NCBI GenBank assembly: GCA_038087035.1
Contig: CP051187.1
Coordinates: 3,415,001 to 3,479,000 of the forward strand
From: Gloeotrichia echinulata CP02
GTDB lineage: Bacteria; Cyanobacteriota; Cyanobacteriia; Cyanobacteriales; Nostocaceae
Reading direction: 5' to 3'
Length of the DNA stretch: 64,000 nt
The position numbers and the translations under genes are program-made. Numbering within the stretch: position 1 is the stretch's first letter; every line of letters begins with the position of its first letter. The notes beneath the pieces were generated by a model. The model saw nothing but the letters and a program-made list of their open reading frames with translations. It was not told the DNA's origin and ran no database searches. Shown here in pieces: positions 16,116 through 31,100 of the stretch.

Positions 16116-19100
16116 CTAAAACACGAAGTTGTTGGTGTTGTTAATCTGAGTTGGCGTCACATTATCCAACTGCAGGAAATTGCGGAAAATCGCCGAACCA
16201 GTTGGACCATCCCGGTCAATTTGCAGTACCGTGCTGTTAGCTGTACTACCTTGAATAAACTGCACATACCCATCATTAATCGGATTCGTACCCTGATAAC
16301 CAATACTACTGAGTAGCTGTGTAATCACAATTTTATCTTCACCCACCGTAAAATCAGCGATGCGCTGACCCACGTCCCGGAGATTGGTATAAACAAACTC
16401 ATCATTCCCCATACCGCCTGTGATGGTTTTCGCACCAGCACCGCCAACGATGCGGTCATTGGCTGCAGTACCTGTTAACGGGTCGCGGGGATTGCTGATA
16501 TTGCCGGTGATAACATTAAAGTCGTTGTCAGTAATGTTGACGTTGACTGCACCAATGTTAATGGCGTTGTAATTGGTATCGCTGCTGGTGGCAGTATGAG
16601 TAATAATACCACTGTGATTACCTTCAATTGCTGCATCATCAATTGCTGTCACCGTCACCGTTTGGGCGATATTCCAGTTAGCGGCGGTGAAGGTTAGTGT
16701 GTTGACATTGGTCGCAGTTTGTGTATTCGACAGGGCAATGTTGACATCCGCTGTCGGTTGGCTGGTGAGGGCGACGGTGTACGTATCCGTTGCGCCGCCT
16801 TCGGTGACGTTGGTGGTACCGCCAGATTGGGTGATGGTGACGCCTGCGGTGTCGTTGTCGGTGATGGTGACGGTGGTGGTGGAGATATCACCCAATTGAT
16901 AGTCGCTGCTAGTTCCCAGGTTGAGGGTGAAGGTTTCGTTCCCTTCGGCTACTGCATCATTAACAATGGGGATGGTGACGGTTTTGCTGGTTTCGCCATC
17001 GGCAAAGTTGACGGTAATTGGGGTATTGTCGTAGTCAGCGGGTGCTGTTGCAGTCCCATTCGCCAAGGTGAGGGTGGCGCTGAGGGTGCCATTGCTACCA
17101 TCTCGGTTGATGGTGACGGCTGTTACTGGTGTGCCATCTTCATTAATACTGTAGGTGGCGGCACCGAATCCGAGGATGGTGGAGCCTGGTATAGTAGTTT
17201 GGGCGTCGGCGGTGCTGGGTGCGGCTTCTGTGTTGCCGGCGTTGTCACGGGCGACACTGTAGAAGGCGTAAGTGTGACCGGCTTCACCGATGTAATTGGC
17301 TTCGGTGAGGGTGGTGTTTTCTAACCAGGGGGTGAAGTCTGCACCGTTGTCGGAAACGTAGATGGTGTAGTTGGCTAAGGCTGAACCGTTGCTGTCATCG
17401 CTACCTGACCAAGTTACGAGGAATTCTCCTGGTTGGGATGTGGCGGGTAGGACGTTGACTGTACTGTTGGGGGTGCCTGCGTCGATAGTGTTGAAGATGG
17501 GCGGGGTGTCGATGGGTTCTTCTGTGTCGAAGACAATTCGCGCTTCGGCGTCAATTACTGCGCCTGTTTGCACGTTTCGTTTGGCGCGGATGCTGTAGTT
17601 GACGAAGCCATCGCCCACACCATCTTCATTGTTGGGGGGGAGGAAACCTGCTAGAGCATCTTCTGGGATTTCGCCGGTGTTGGGGTCGATAGTGGTAATT
17701 GTCCAGAAGGCTTCGCCAGTGGTGACATCGATACCTGCGCTGACATCTACATAGTAGCCCTTGGTGGCGGTGAGGTCTAGGCGTTGGTTGTAGAAGGCGC
17801 GGTTGTCGGGTACGTCGAAGAAGAGGTCGCCCCAGCCGAAGTCGCCGACGCGGTAGGTGCGGAAGTCGAGGTCGGGGTCGAGTTGTTGGGTGATGACGAC
17901 TTGTTGGGCGGGTGCGGTGGCGCTGGCTAGGTTTTCAAAGCGGATGGTGTAGGGGAGGGTTGAGGAGGCGGTGAGCCATTTTTCTTCGCCAAAGCCGGCG
18001 GGTCCGAGGATGTCGTTGGGGTCAATGGGGGCGACGATGGGTATTTTTATCTTTGGTTCTTCGGGTAATTTGGTTTCATCTACATCAATAAGTTGTATCT
18101 TAAAAACAGATAAAATATCGTATATTCGTCCGCCAATTAAATAAGAAGTTTTAACATCTATGTTGTGATTAGTTTTGCTTTCGTAATCCAATTTTGAGCC
18201 ATCGGCAACAACTAGCTCATTTCTATTATTTATGCGGAATCTACCATCGGCATTATCAACAAGCTCAAAAGTAAAATTATCTTGAAGACGGAATCCTTTA
18301 GCACTCAATTTCCCAATAAGACTTCCATTGGGGCTATTTTCTTGAATTGTATTAGCATCTAACTGAACTTCGAACTCTGTTTCATGAAAATCCCAGATTT
18401 TGTCAATGCCTGGACCATCATCATATTGATTGGGATTGTTAATACTACCCAAAACATTACCAGCTTGGGGCAATGTTAAATTGAGGTTTTTCTTAGAATT
18501 AGGATCAGTAATTCCTTCCTCTCCCTTATTCAACAGTCGAGTCAGTATTTCATAGGCATAGCTATGATCGCCTACGAAAGTGATTATTCCTGGATGACGA
18601 TATGATACATCAGCAAATAAATCTCGATTCCTGAGTGGATTGATGTACAGATCTTTATGACCAAAAGGATCATCGTAGCCCAACCAATCAGATGTATGAA
18701 TGCCGATAACATTGTTTGCATCGGAGGAATCAACAATAAATTGTCGTCCACGGCGTTCAAATAAAGGACCAGCCGCATCTAGAGCGATAATTTCACCTAG
18801 TTTTTGCCTAGTTTTTAATAGATACCATTCGCCAGCATCACCTGATGCTTGCGCTCCCAAACTATGCCCAATTAGCGTTACATTACTGGGATTGTAACCA
18901 GTGTTAATTAAATATTCGGCAATTTCATCGCCAACCACTTGCACATATTGACTAGCTTTCTCATAGATGCTATCGAACCAGCGAATTTTAGCACCTTCTT
19001 GCCAATCGACGATGATCACATTAGCCCCTGCATCCTTAGTTTGAATAGCATTAGCCATGGCTCTGCTCCAATCTGTTGGTTGGAATTGATTATCGGGATT

Positions 19101-22100
19101 CCCTCCTGTGCTCCGATAGCCGTGGGTGATAACGTATGTTTTTTTACTGAGATCAATATATCCAGTCTCATCTCGACTGTTATTACGCCAAACATTGAAA
19201 TAAATATTTATCGGATCTAAATCTCCGCGTTGTTTTGATTGACGTACTGCATTACCTCCGACAAAAGAGACTGGAGTAGCTTCGTTATCTGAAAATGTTG
19301 CTATTAGACTGCTAATCCCTTGATTGGCAATAGGTTCATCTGCTAAGTAACTAGCGTTTAAAAGAGCAATGTTATAGAAATCTTCTAGAGAGACAGTGGG
19401 ATAGTCCTCTTTTGAAAGCGTTGTTCCTAGACTTTGTGACTCATTTTGCTGGCTAGATAATAATAGTTGTTGAGTTTCGGCCAAATTAGCTTGCAATTCA
19501 CCAACCGTTTGACCAACCGAGGTTCGGAAAATATTCCAGAAATTCGTAGTAAACGTTGGATCGCTAAATAATTCAGGAGATTGGCTTTCTATTGTCTTGA
19601 TATAGGAATTCCAATTTAAAGATGTAGTAGGATTATCAAGAACATTTAGAGAAAAATCAAGGGAACCGAGGGAGTCGAGTGCTTTGGCATAAAAGGTGAT
19701 TGAACCAGTCGCTCCTGGAGCCAAAACACCAAAAGGACTATTTTCTGCTTGTAAAACAAACTCTAAATTTGTTTGATTACGCAGTTCTTGTCTTGTGAGA
19801 GAAATAGGAGCTTTTGTTTCGCTAGCCAATAGAACTAAAGGACTATCAAGATCAATATTTCCGTTGTTGGCAAATTGAATGGTGATGGGAACGACAACAC
19901 CGGGTCTGACAGCTGATGGCGCAACAATATCAGTAACAAGATTGGCTTTACCCCCTTCAACAACGGTGAAACTATCCTGTAACTTAGCAGTTTGATTTTT
20001 GCTATTCTTCGCAACTAAATCATAAAGACCAGCCTTGCTTCCTTTTAAGTCAAAAGTAGCAAATACCTTAGTAGAATCAATCAAATCCAAACGACTAGCA
20101 GTTATCTCAACACCTAAACTTTCATCTGTAAGAGTAAAGGTAGTCCCCGTATCAAATTTTGCCCCGGAAATTTCTACTGTTACCTTACCTGCATTCCCTC
20201 CAGTATTCGTTGATAAAGAGCGAATTTCAAAATCCAGAAGTTTAGCTTCAACCGTGAAACTAGGTTGAAATTCAGGAACTGTTTGCCCATACGCTAAGAC
20301 ATAATAAGTACCTGCTTTTGTTGTGGGAATGACCACCTCTTGATCTGGTGATAATGCTTGCGTAAATCCAAAATCAAACTGGGCGCGACTCGGTACATCA
20401 CCATAACGAATATACAACTCATTCGCCGCCGTAGTCGAAGCACTATCAAACTTCACCCGCAACGTCTCACCCGCAGCGACATCAACTTTGTAGTAAGCAG
20501 CTTGTCCTTGTCCTAAACTACCAGTATCCGCAGTTCCCAAATCCAATCGTTCCGCATCAGCCGCAAACTGGTTCAACGAAGCAGTGATATTATTACTTTC
20601 ATTCGACTCAGAAATTTGATTGCGAATATCACTGCGAACGATCGCATAATAATTCCCAGGCAATAATCCAGGTAACGGAGCAGTCAAAGTCTGACTATAA
20701 CTACCACCGCTAGCCACATCACCAAAGTGTTGCAATTTACCAAACAAAGCATCATTTACATCCCATTGATTATCCGCTGAGATGTAAATTGAATCAGACC
20801 AACTACCCAAAGCCGGATTTTGTCCTTGATTATTTACCGTGTAGCTGATGGTAGCATTTTGCCCTGGTACGCCATTAGCAGGGATGGTAATTGTCCCGAC
20901 GACCAAATCTGCAGGTTGTGACAGACTAATTTCTGTAGAATTGCCATCGTAGCCAATATTATTTAACTCGCGATCGCTCTCGTTGATATTATTACCACCG
21001 TCAGTCACTGCAAATACATAAAATGGTCCCGACAATCCTCTGGGAATGGTAAATGACTGAGTGGCTGTATAAGATTCTCCCGTTGCTAAATTACTTTGAT
21101 ACTTAATCCCTAAATAAATATCCGTACTGCGGTCAAATACTTGGTCACGGGAGAGATAAACCGCATCATACCAAGAACGATTTCCGGTGCTGTATCGATT
21201 ATTCTGGACAGTCCAGCTAACCGCAAAAGACTGACCGCTAATTCCCGTTTCCGGCGCATTCACCCCAGTCACCACCAAATCAGGAGAAAATTCTGGCGGT
21301 AAGTTTGTCGGTGGTTGGTTAGGAGTGGGATTAGGATTGGGGTTAGGATTGGTATTGGCAGCAATGCTAATTGTACCAACAGACACACCATTATTATTAT
21401 TCTCTAGGGGGTCTTCTAAAACTTGGTTGTCGCTATCAGTCCGCACAATCGTATAGAAGTTACCCACGGCGTTTAAGGGTGCGGTAAATGTAGCTGAAGC
21501 TTCATACTCGTCACCCACCGCCAAACTATTACTACGACGGACTCTTCCCAAATAAATATCGTTGCTGTCCCCTAAATTTTGGTCACTAGACAAATATATG
21601 GCATCATACCAGAAGCTAACGTTGGTCTGACCACTGCCGAAATTTTTCACTGTCCAGTTAACAGTCACAGGTTCAGCGGCTAAACCAGTTTGTGAGTTAC
21701 CGCTGACTTCAACAACCTGCAAATCGGGGGTTTGTCGGGTGATTGCAATCTGTTTCGGTGTAGAACTATTGTTAGTTTCACCCGCAACTTCATAAACGTT
21801 GTTATTGCTATCTGTGACGACAAAAAGCTGGTAATTCCCCACTAAATTAAAGGGAATTCCTACCAACTCACTGCGAGAATAAGACCCGCCGACATTCAGT
21901 AAGCCGTTGCGAGTAAATGTACTGAGTAAAACGTCATCGCCATTACCAATCACCGCGTCAGTGGAAACATAAACTCGGTCAACCCAACTGCTCACAACTG
22001 TATCACCAGTTCCTTGGTTAGTGACAGTCCAATTAACCGTGAGTGCTTTACCTGCTTCTACTGTACTTGGGGTGGTGACATCAGTGACTACTAAATCTCC

Positions 22101-25100
22101 GGGGAGGGAAGCAATATTAATTGCAGTGGTATCGAAGACAACATTATTGTCGTTATTCAATTCAAAGACAGTATTGGTGCTATCGGTAACAACAAAGGCG
22201 TAGTATGTACCGCTGAAACCATTAGGTAGGGTGAAGGTAGCAGAGTTATCGTAACTAGCGCCAATATCCAAGGTGCCAAAGCGACTGCGTTCACCCAGTT
22301 TTAAATCTGTGTTCGGGTCTAACTGGGTATCTGTTGACAGATAAAATGTGTCAGTCCAAGAAGAATTAGGTGTAGCCGTTGCGCCAAAGTTAGTAACGCG
22401 GTAATTAATAGTGAGGGGACGACTTGCTGATGCTGTTGCGGGTGCATCAACAAATTCAACTTCTAAATCTGGCGGTGGTGTAAGATTGATTTTCGTGGCT
22501 GTGGTATCGTAACCAGTGTTGTTGCTTTCAAAGACATTTTCGTAAACCTGATTTCCCGCATCAGTCCGCACAAAGAAGAAGAAATCGCCGCTAACACCAA
22601 TTGGGAGAGTAACTGTCTGGCTGACGTTGTAACCAGTGCCTGCGTTGAGTGTACCACTGCGGTAGAATTTGCCCAAAGAGCGATCTACCCCATCCAAGAC
22701 ATCATCGGCTGACATGAAAACTTCATCATACCAGGATGTCTCTAAATTCTTACCCGTCCCCTGATTTGTGACTGTCCAAGTTAAATTCAGCGGTTGTCCT
22801 GAAAAACCTTGAGCCGGGGCGTTGACTGCGGTAACTTGGAAATCTGGCGGTGGTGTTAAATCAACGTCTGTCGGTCCACCAACACCGAAATTGTCATTTT
22901 CGTTGTCAAATTCAAAGACGTTATTATTGGCGTCTGTCTTCACCAAGAAGTAATAGTTACTATCGATACCTCTGGGTAACTTAGCTGTGAGGCTGTTGGT
23001 GTAACTTTCGCCGACGTTGAGGTAACTGACATTGCTTGCTTGACCTAAGTAGGTATCAGTATTATCTAAGGTGTTATCGAGGGAGAGCCAGACATTATCA
23101 TACCAGAAGGGGGCGCTGGTGGCGCCGGTGCCGTTATTGGTGACTGTCCATTGTACGACGGTTTCTTGACTGGAGAAGGCTGTGGGGGGAGCAGTGACGC
23201 TGGAGACTTGGAGGTTGGGAATGGGAGCGAGGCGAATTTGGATGGAGCGATCGTCTATTGTGGTATTATTGCCTTCAGTTCCTGGACGCTCTTTGAGTTG
23301 ATTGTTGGCATCAGTTTGTAAGATTAAAGTGCGATCGCCACTAATAGTCAAAGGTAAAGTGACTAGCTGACGACGTTCAATAGAAGCTCCTGGAGCAATG
23401 CTACCAGTAAAGCTAAAGCTACCCAAGAGTTGATCGTTACCTACTACCGCATCTTGGGAGAGGAACAAATTATCTGTCCAAGTTCCGCTAGCTTCCGCAT
23501 TCCCTTGGTTTGTCAGTGTCCAGACAAGTTCAATGGACTGTCCTGAAAATGCTTCAATAGGAGCAACAATATTACTAACAACTAAATCTGCTAAATCAAT
23601 ATTGTTGATAGTAATATTATCTGTTCCACTATTGAACCCAGTCGCCGAAGCAGTAATTGTTATCGCTTGATTAGCATCAAAAATTTCATCGCCTACTGCT
23701 GTCACTGTAAAGGTGACTGAAGATTGATTTACAGGTATAGTGACAGTTTGCGGAACAGTTGCTTCTGTAGTGTCGCTGGATTCTAAGGTGACAATTAACT
23801 CAGTTGATGTATCTTCTGTATTGCGCGTAATTGTTCCTGTAGCTGTCTCTGTTTCGTTAACATTTTCTACGTTGAAAACAACTGAGAGACTTGGACTGTC
23901 ATTATCAATGATTGTGACAGTAGCATTATTTTGACTCCCGATAGTTGCACCATTAGTAGGATTCGAGAGGGTGATATTAAAGGTTTGATTAGGGTCAAAA
24001 ATCGTATCATCAACAATGGGGATATTGACAATTTTACTCGTTTCCCCATTGGTGAAGTTAACGGTAATTGGGTTACTAAGATAATCGCTGGGTGCAGTTG
24101 CTGTACCATTACTCAAATTAACTCTGACACTAACTGCACCATCACTACCATTAGTGCGAGTCAGGGTAACAGCCGTCACTGGTGTACCATCTTCATTGAC
24201 AGTATACTCAGCCGCACTAAATTCAATTACTCCTGGTACTGCATCATTATCAATGATGTTGAGGATGGCTGTATTTTGTGTTCCTAGGGTGGCGCCACCT
24301 GTGGGATTAGTTAAAGTTAAATTGACGGTTTCTGTGGGTTCGTAAATTGTGTCATCAGTGAGGGGAATTGTTACTGTTTTGCTGGTTTCTCCGTTGGCGA
24401 AAGTGACTGTAATTGGTGAATTATTATAATCACTGACTGCTGTAGCTGTGCCATCTACAGGAGTTACAGTAACACTAATTTCGCCATCACTTCCCCCGCT
24501 ACGAATTAGATTAATATTTGCTGTGCCATTTTCGTTGACGGTGTAGTTTGCTGTGTTGAAGCTAACTGTTCCTGGTTGGGGTGCATCATCATTAATGATG
24601 GTTAGCTGTGCTGTGGTTTGAGTTCCTAATGTTGCTCCGCCTTGGGGGTTGGTGAGGGTTAAGTTGATGGTTTCGTTTGGTTCAAATTGTGTGTCGTTGA
24701 CGATGGGAATGGTGACGGTTTTGCTGGTTTCTCCGTTGGCGAAGTTGACGGTTATTGGGGTGTTGTTGTAGTCAGATGGTGCGGTGGCGGTGCCATTACT
24801 CAAGTTAATTCTGGCGCTGACATTTCCATCACTTCCGTTATTCCGAGTTAGGGTGACTGCGGTGACAGGTGTGCCATTTTCATTGATGGAATAGGTGGCG
24901 TTGCTAAATTGAATTACTCCTGGTACTGCATCGTTATCAATGATGTTGAGGATGGCTGTGCTTTGTGTTCCTAGGTTCGCGCCACCTGTGGGATTATTTA
25001 GGGTTAAATTAACGGTTTCATTTGGTTCGTAAATGCTGTCATCAGTGAGGGGAATTGTTACCGTCTTGCTGGTTTCTCCCTCGGCGAAAGTGACTGTAAT

Positions 25101-28100
25101 TGGTGAATTATTATAATCACTGACGGCTGTAGCTGTGCCATCTGTGGGTGTTACAGTAACACTAATTTCGCCGTCACTTCCCCCGCTACGAATTAGATTA
25201 ATATTCGCTGTGCCATTTTCGTTGACGGTGTAGTTTGCTGTGTTGAAGCTAACTGTTCCTGGTTGGGGTGCATCATCATTAATGATGGTTAGCTGTGCTG
25301 TCGTTTGAGTTCCTAATGTTGCTCCGCCTAGGGGGTTGGTGAGGGTTAAGTTAATGGTTTCGTTTGGTTCAAATTTCGTGTCGTTGACGATGGGTATGGT
25401 GACGGTTTTACTGGTTTCTCCGTTGGCGAAGTTGACGGTTATTGGGGTGTTGTTGTAGTCAGATGGTGCGGTAGCGGTGCCATTTGTTAGGTTTAGGGTC
25501 GCGCTAACATTCCCATTACTTTGACCTGTACGATTAATAGTAATCTGCTGAATCGGTGTCCCATTTTCATTAACGCTAAAAGTAGGTTGACTAAATGCTA
25601 AGATGCCAGCAGAAGCATTCTCTTCAAATCCTAAAAAACTGACTTCACTTAAAAATACCCAAGAATTGCGGCGATTGAGGGTTAATGTTAAAGCAGATCC
25701 TTGAAATCCTAATCCAGAAAATGTATAAAAGGTTGGATTTGAGGTCGGCGGGTCAATAAGTGTGCCAGAGTTATAGGACGCTCCTCCCATGCTCAAATTT
25801 ATGCTTTGAGGAACACTAACTCCCCCATAACCATTGGAGTCATCGACATAAACTGTAACCGTATCTATATTAACTATCTTAGCAAAGTTGAAGGTAATAC
25901 TTGGATTGATTGTCCAACCGACATAGGGACCTGCTCCTTGTGGTGCTTCTAAAACTTGCCAGTTTTCCGTGGGAATGATTCCATCAGTTAAATCGCCTAG
26001 TCCCCCACTAAGAGAAGCCAGATTTTGAAATTTATTACCTGTTCCTGTATAACTTTCGTCCCAGTAATTATAAGAACCTGTATTCCCGTTCAGCATATCA
26101 TAACTGATAGGACGGACAACAACAGGTGCGTCATTATTAATAATAGTCAGTGTGGCAGTGTTCTGTGTACCAAGTTGTGCGCCATTGGTAGGGTTATTCA
26201 AAGTTAAGTTAATGGTTTCATCTGGTTCAAATTGACTGTCATCAATGATGGGAATGGTGACAGTTTTACTGGTTTCTCCATCTGCAAAGTTAACCGTAAT
26301 TGGCGCATTATTGTAGTCAGATTCTGCGGTACTAGTGCCATTTGTGAGGTTAATTGTGGCGCTGACTGTGCCAAAACTACCACCTGTGCGAGTTACCGTG
26401 ACAGCAGCAATAGGTGTGCCATCTTCATTGACACTGTAACCAGCTTGACTAAAGGCTAGAATTCCTGATGAAACAGGAGAAACAAATTGGCTGATAGGAG
26501 TAATCGCTACTTCATCGATGTAGACAGATTCTCCAGCTTTTACTTCTCCATCTCGTACCAATCTGACTGTAACCTGATTAGAGGGAGCAACAAATTCTTT
26601 CCAGACAAATTGCCATTGATTAATACCATTTAAAGCGCGAGAATCTGCATCAACGCCAGGTTGTGGATCGTTAGCAATATCATCGAGATCGAGATAAGTA
26701 CTTCCGCTTGTTAAGTCCCCTGTGTAAATAAAACCACTTAATACATATCTCGCTCCTGCTGTCAATCCTGTAACCGCTCTTTTTAGAGCATATCCAGCAC
26801 CATTGAAACCCGTATTCGTGTTTGCTTTTGCACTGAAGTTACCAGAAACAGAACGTTCGTTTGTTATCGTCCATGAATTATTTCTCCCATAAGTGGATAA
26901 AAGAGACCAACCACTTAAGTCTCCTGTTTCAAATCCCCCATTTGTCACCTTTGTCCAATTACCCGTATTCGGTAGATCGTTATCTACGATCATTAGAGTT
27001 GCTGTATTTTGTGTTCCTAGTGTTGCGCCATTGCTGGGATTAGCGAGGCTCAAACTAACTGTTTCGTTTCCATCAATTAGAGTGTCATCAACAATGGGAA
27101 TATTGACAGTTTTACTCGTTTCCCCATTGGCGAAGTTAACCGTAATTAGCGCATTATTGTAGTCAGATGGTGCAGTAGCGGTGCCATTTGTCAGGTTAAC
27201 TGTGGCACTGACTGAACCTGTACTAATTCCTGTACGATTCACAGTCACAGTAGTAACAGGAGTCCCATCTTCATTGACACTAAAATTAGCTTGACTGAAG
27301 TATAATATCCCAACAGGATTTTCGGCTACCCATACTGGATTATTGATTAAACTTGCGGTGCGTCCATTAATGGTTGCATCTGCTGATATGCTACCTGTGC
27401 GTTCGTTAAACTGGTAATAAGCCACCAAGCCCGTAGAATTTGGTGCAACAGACTGATTAAAATTATTAACTATTTCAGAAGCCGTGCGAGCAGTATTCCA
27501 TATACGCACTTCATCCATGCTTCCATTCCAATTCCGTCCTCCAACTCCCCAATTTGCGAGGCGCAAAAATTGACTTCCGTCATAATTGATTGAACCACTG
27601 TAAGAAGCAGAATTAACAAGGACTCCATCTATATAAACGGAAACAGAGTTTACGTCTTTTACGAAAGCCAAATGCTGCCATGTATTTGGAGTTAGAGCAA
27701 AGGAAACACCTGTACCTACGCCCGTAGAACTACTAACAGCAAAATAATAATTATTTGTTGCATAGTCATTTTGTTGCACCACCCAACTACGATTAGATCT
27801 ATGGTTGTTATCAATGATGTCGGCATATCGAACCTGTGTTTCTCCTGCCTTCACCCACATTTCTAAAGTAAAATTTTGATAGTTGAACCATGTCCCCAAA
27901 TCTGCCTGCTGATTAATGCCATTAAATTTAATGGCATATTTAGAGGCATCATTATCCATAATTTGGAGAACAGCAGTGTTTTGAGTTCCTAATGTTGCAC
28001 CGCCTGTGGGATTAGTTAGGGTTAAATTAATGGTTTCATCTGGTTCAAATTGAGTGTCGTTAACAATCGGAATATTAAGAGTTTTACTGGTTTCGCCATC

Positions 28101-31100
28101 TGCAAAATTAATCGTAATTGGGGTATTGCTGTAGTCAGTGGGTGCAGTAGCTGTGCCATTACTTAGTTGTAGGGTTGCACCAACTGAACCCACACTATTA
28201 CCAGCACGATTGATAGTAACTGTACTAATTGGTGTCCCATCTTCCTTAACACTAAATTGACTAGCACTAAAGGAAAGAATAGCGGGATTTATATCATCAT
28301 TCGTAATTGTGGCAGTAATTGCCCCAAAAGTTCCTATTGTATAGTTGGAACTAGAACCAAGAGTTAAACTAACTGTTTCATCAGATTCAAAGGTATTATC
28401 TGCTGTAGGATCTATCGTTAAGGTAGCTGTATCAGAACCTGCAAGAAAAGTAATTGTTCCACTTGTACCATTAAAACTTGCTGCCCCATTTTGGGTATAG
28501 TCACTGTTAAAACTTGCGCTTCCGCCGACGTTAAAGTTAACAGTTAAAGGATTGGAAGTGTTACCACTGCGGTTAAAGGTGTAAATCAGGTTATTTGTGC
28601 CGTCTTCTACTACGCTGGTGGGAGCAACCGCAATAGAAATAGTTGGTAAATCATTATCAACAATCGTTAGCGCAGAAGTTTTTTGAGTCCCTAGAGTTGC
28701 TCCTCCTGTTGGATTACTCAGGGTGAGATTTAGTGTTTCATCACCTTCATAAATGGTGTCATTAACAATAGGAATTGTAACCGTTTTACTAGCTTCACCA
28801 TTAGCAAAATTGACAACGATGGGAGCATTATTATAATCTGCTGGTGCATTTGCTGTGCCATCGGTGGGGTTTAAAGTAACACTGGCGATACCATCAGTTC
28901 CACCTGTACGATTGATGGTAACAGCACTGACAGGCGTACCATTTTCATTGACACTGAAATTATTCGCATTGAAAGAAAAGATGCCTGGTTTATAGTTGAC
29001 ATCTTGAACAACATCTAAAACTAAAGATTTATTGACAACTAATGATTGCAGAAGTAATCCATTGCCGAGGTTGAAGCCAGTAATATTGGTAAAGCCACCA
29101 CTAAAATTGCCACCAAAGTCGAGGATAGTATAGCGATCTCCAAGAATAGGAGTAAATCCATTTACTAAGCTAATATTTAAATTCCCGTTTAGGCTGGCAT
29201 TACCTGTAATATTGAGGCGATCATAATTAGTAGCTCCTCCTAATTCAATATTGAGATTGCTGCTGGTGCTTTGAGTATAATTGCCTGTAATTTTCAGTGT
29301 GCCAATGCCGTCACCGGGGTTAATTTGCGTGAGGTTAGATACATTACCAATAATTGTGCCACTTCCGGCTAATGTTCCTCCCTGTAAGGTATAATTACTT
29401 GAAAATTGCAGAATCGCTCCATTGTTAACTGCCCAATTCCCACTACTAGTACCACCACTTTGTAAATTGAGTGTACCACTAGATACCTGCACAGTCCCCG
29501 TATTATTGAACTGAGTCGAGATATAAGTCGTACCTGTTCCTGCGGTTTTCTTCAGGATACCGGCATTATTCAGTTTTGATTGATTGCCATAATAATAAAC
29601 AAAAGAGCGATCGCTTTGAATGTCAAAGACTCCAGTGTCGGTGTTATTCCAAACAGCACCGTCATACAAATAAATATGTCCATCAGTCCAAGTTGTTGTA
29701 CCTTGGTTTTCAATGGTGCGACTACCAAGGAATTTATTGTTACCGCTGAGTGTAGCTGTTCCTTGGATGATGGTTTTACCTGCACCTGTTTGATATCCCC
29801 CAGTCCAGTTGAAGGTGCCACCTGTTTCAATGGTTAAATCACCGGTGCCTGTGAGGGTGCCACCACTGAGGGTAAAATTATTGACTTCGCTGGCGGTTGC
29901 CTCATTGACAGAAACCGTTCCCCCACTGATTGAAATTACACCACTTCCCGTAAGTGAACCACCTGTGAAGTTGTAATTACCACCGCTAAAGAGTAATGTG
30001 CCTCCAGTATCTGCCTTAAATATGCCACTACTAGTACCACCGCCCTGTAAATTGAGTGTACCACTAGATACCTGCACAGTCCCCGTATTATTGAACTGAG
30101 TCGAGATATAAGTCGTACCTGTTCCTGCGGTTTTCTTCAGTGTGCCGGCATTATTCAGTTTTGGTTGATTACCATAATAATAAACAAAAGAGCGATCGCT
30201 TTGAATGTCAAAGACTCCAGTGTCGGTGTTATTCCAAACAGCACCGTCATACAAATAAATATGTCCATCAGTCCAAGTTGTTGTACCTTGGTTTTCAATG
30301 GTGCGACTACCAAGGAATTTATTGTTACCGCTGAGTGTAGCTGTTCCTTGGATGATGGTTTTACCTGCACCTGTTTGATATCCCCCAGTCCAGTTGAAGG
30401 TGCCACCTGTTTCAATGGTTAAATCACCGGTGCCTGTGAGGGTGCCACCACTGAGGGTAAAATTATTGACTTCGCTGGCGGTTGTACCGTTGAATCCTAG
30501 AGTCCCGCCACTAAGGGTAAGGTTATTGACTTCGCTGACAATTGCCTCATTGACAGAGATATTACCACCTGTGACAGAGATGGTTCCCTGTCCCGTGAGT
30601 GAACCACCTGTGAAGTTGTAATTACCACCGCTAAAGAGTAATGTGCCTCCAGTATCTGCCTTAAATATGCCACTACTAGTACCACCACTTTGTAAATTGA
30701 GTGTACCACTAGATACCTGCACAGTCCCCGTATTATTGAACTGAGTCGAGATATAAGTCGTACCTGTTCCTGCGGTTTTCTTCAGGATACCGGCATTATT
30801 CAGTTTTGATTGATTGCCATAATAATAAACAAAAGAGCGATCGCTTTGAATGTCAAAGACTCCAGTGTCGGTGTTATTCCAAACAGCACCGTCATACAAA
30901 TAAATATGTCCATCAGTCCAAGTTGTTGTACCTTGGTTTTCAATGGTGCGACTACCAAGGAATTTATTGTTACCGCTGAGTGTAGCTGTTCCTTGGATGA
31001 TGGTTTTACCTGCACCTGTTTGATATCCCCCAGTCCAGTTGAAGGTGCCACCTGTTTCAATGGTTAAATCACCGGTGCCTGTGAGGGTGCCACCACTGAG

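Noticed and set aside
16687..17324. A 201-residue Gly/Asp-rich frame opposite the giant gene's C-terminal part
   Set aside because: Shadow of the Calx-beta coding sequence; no start signal or recognisable domain.
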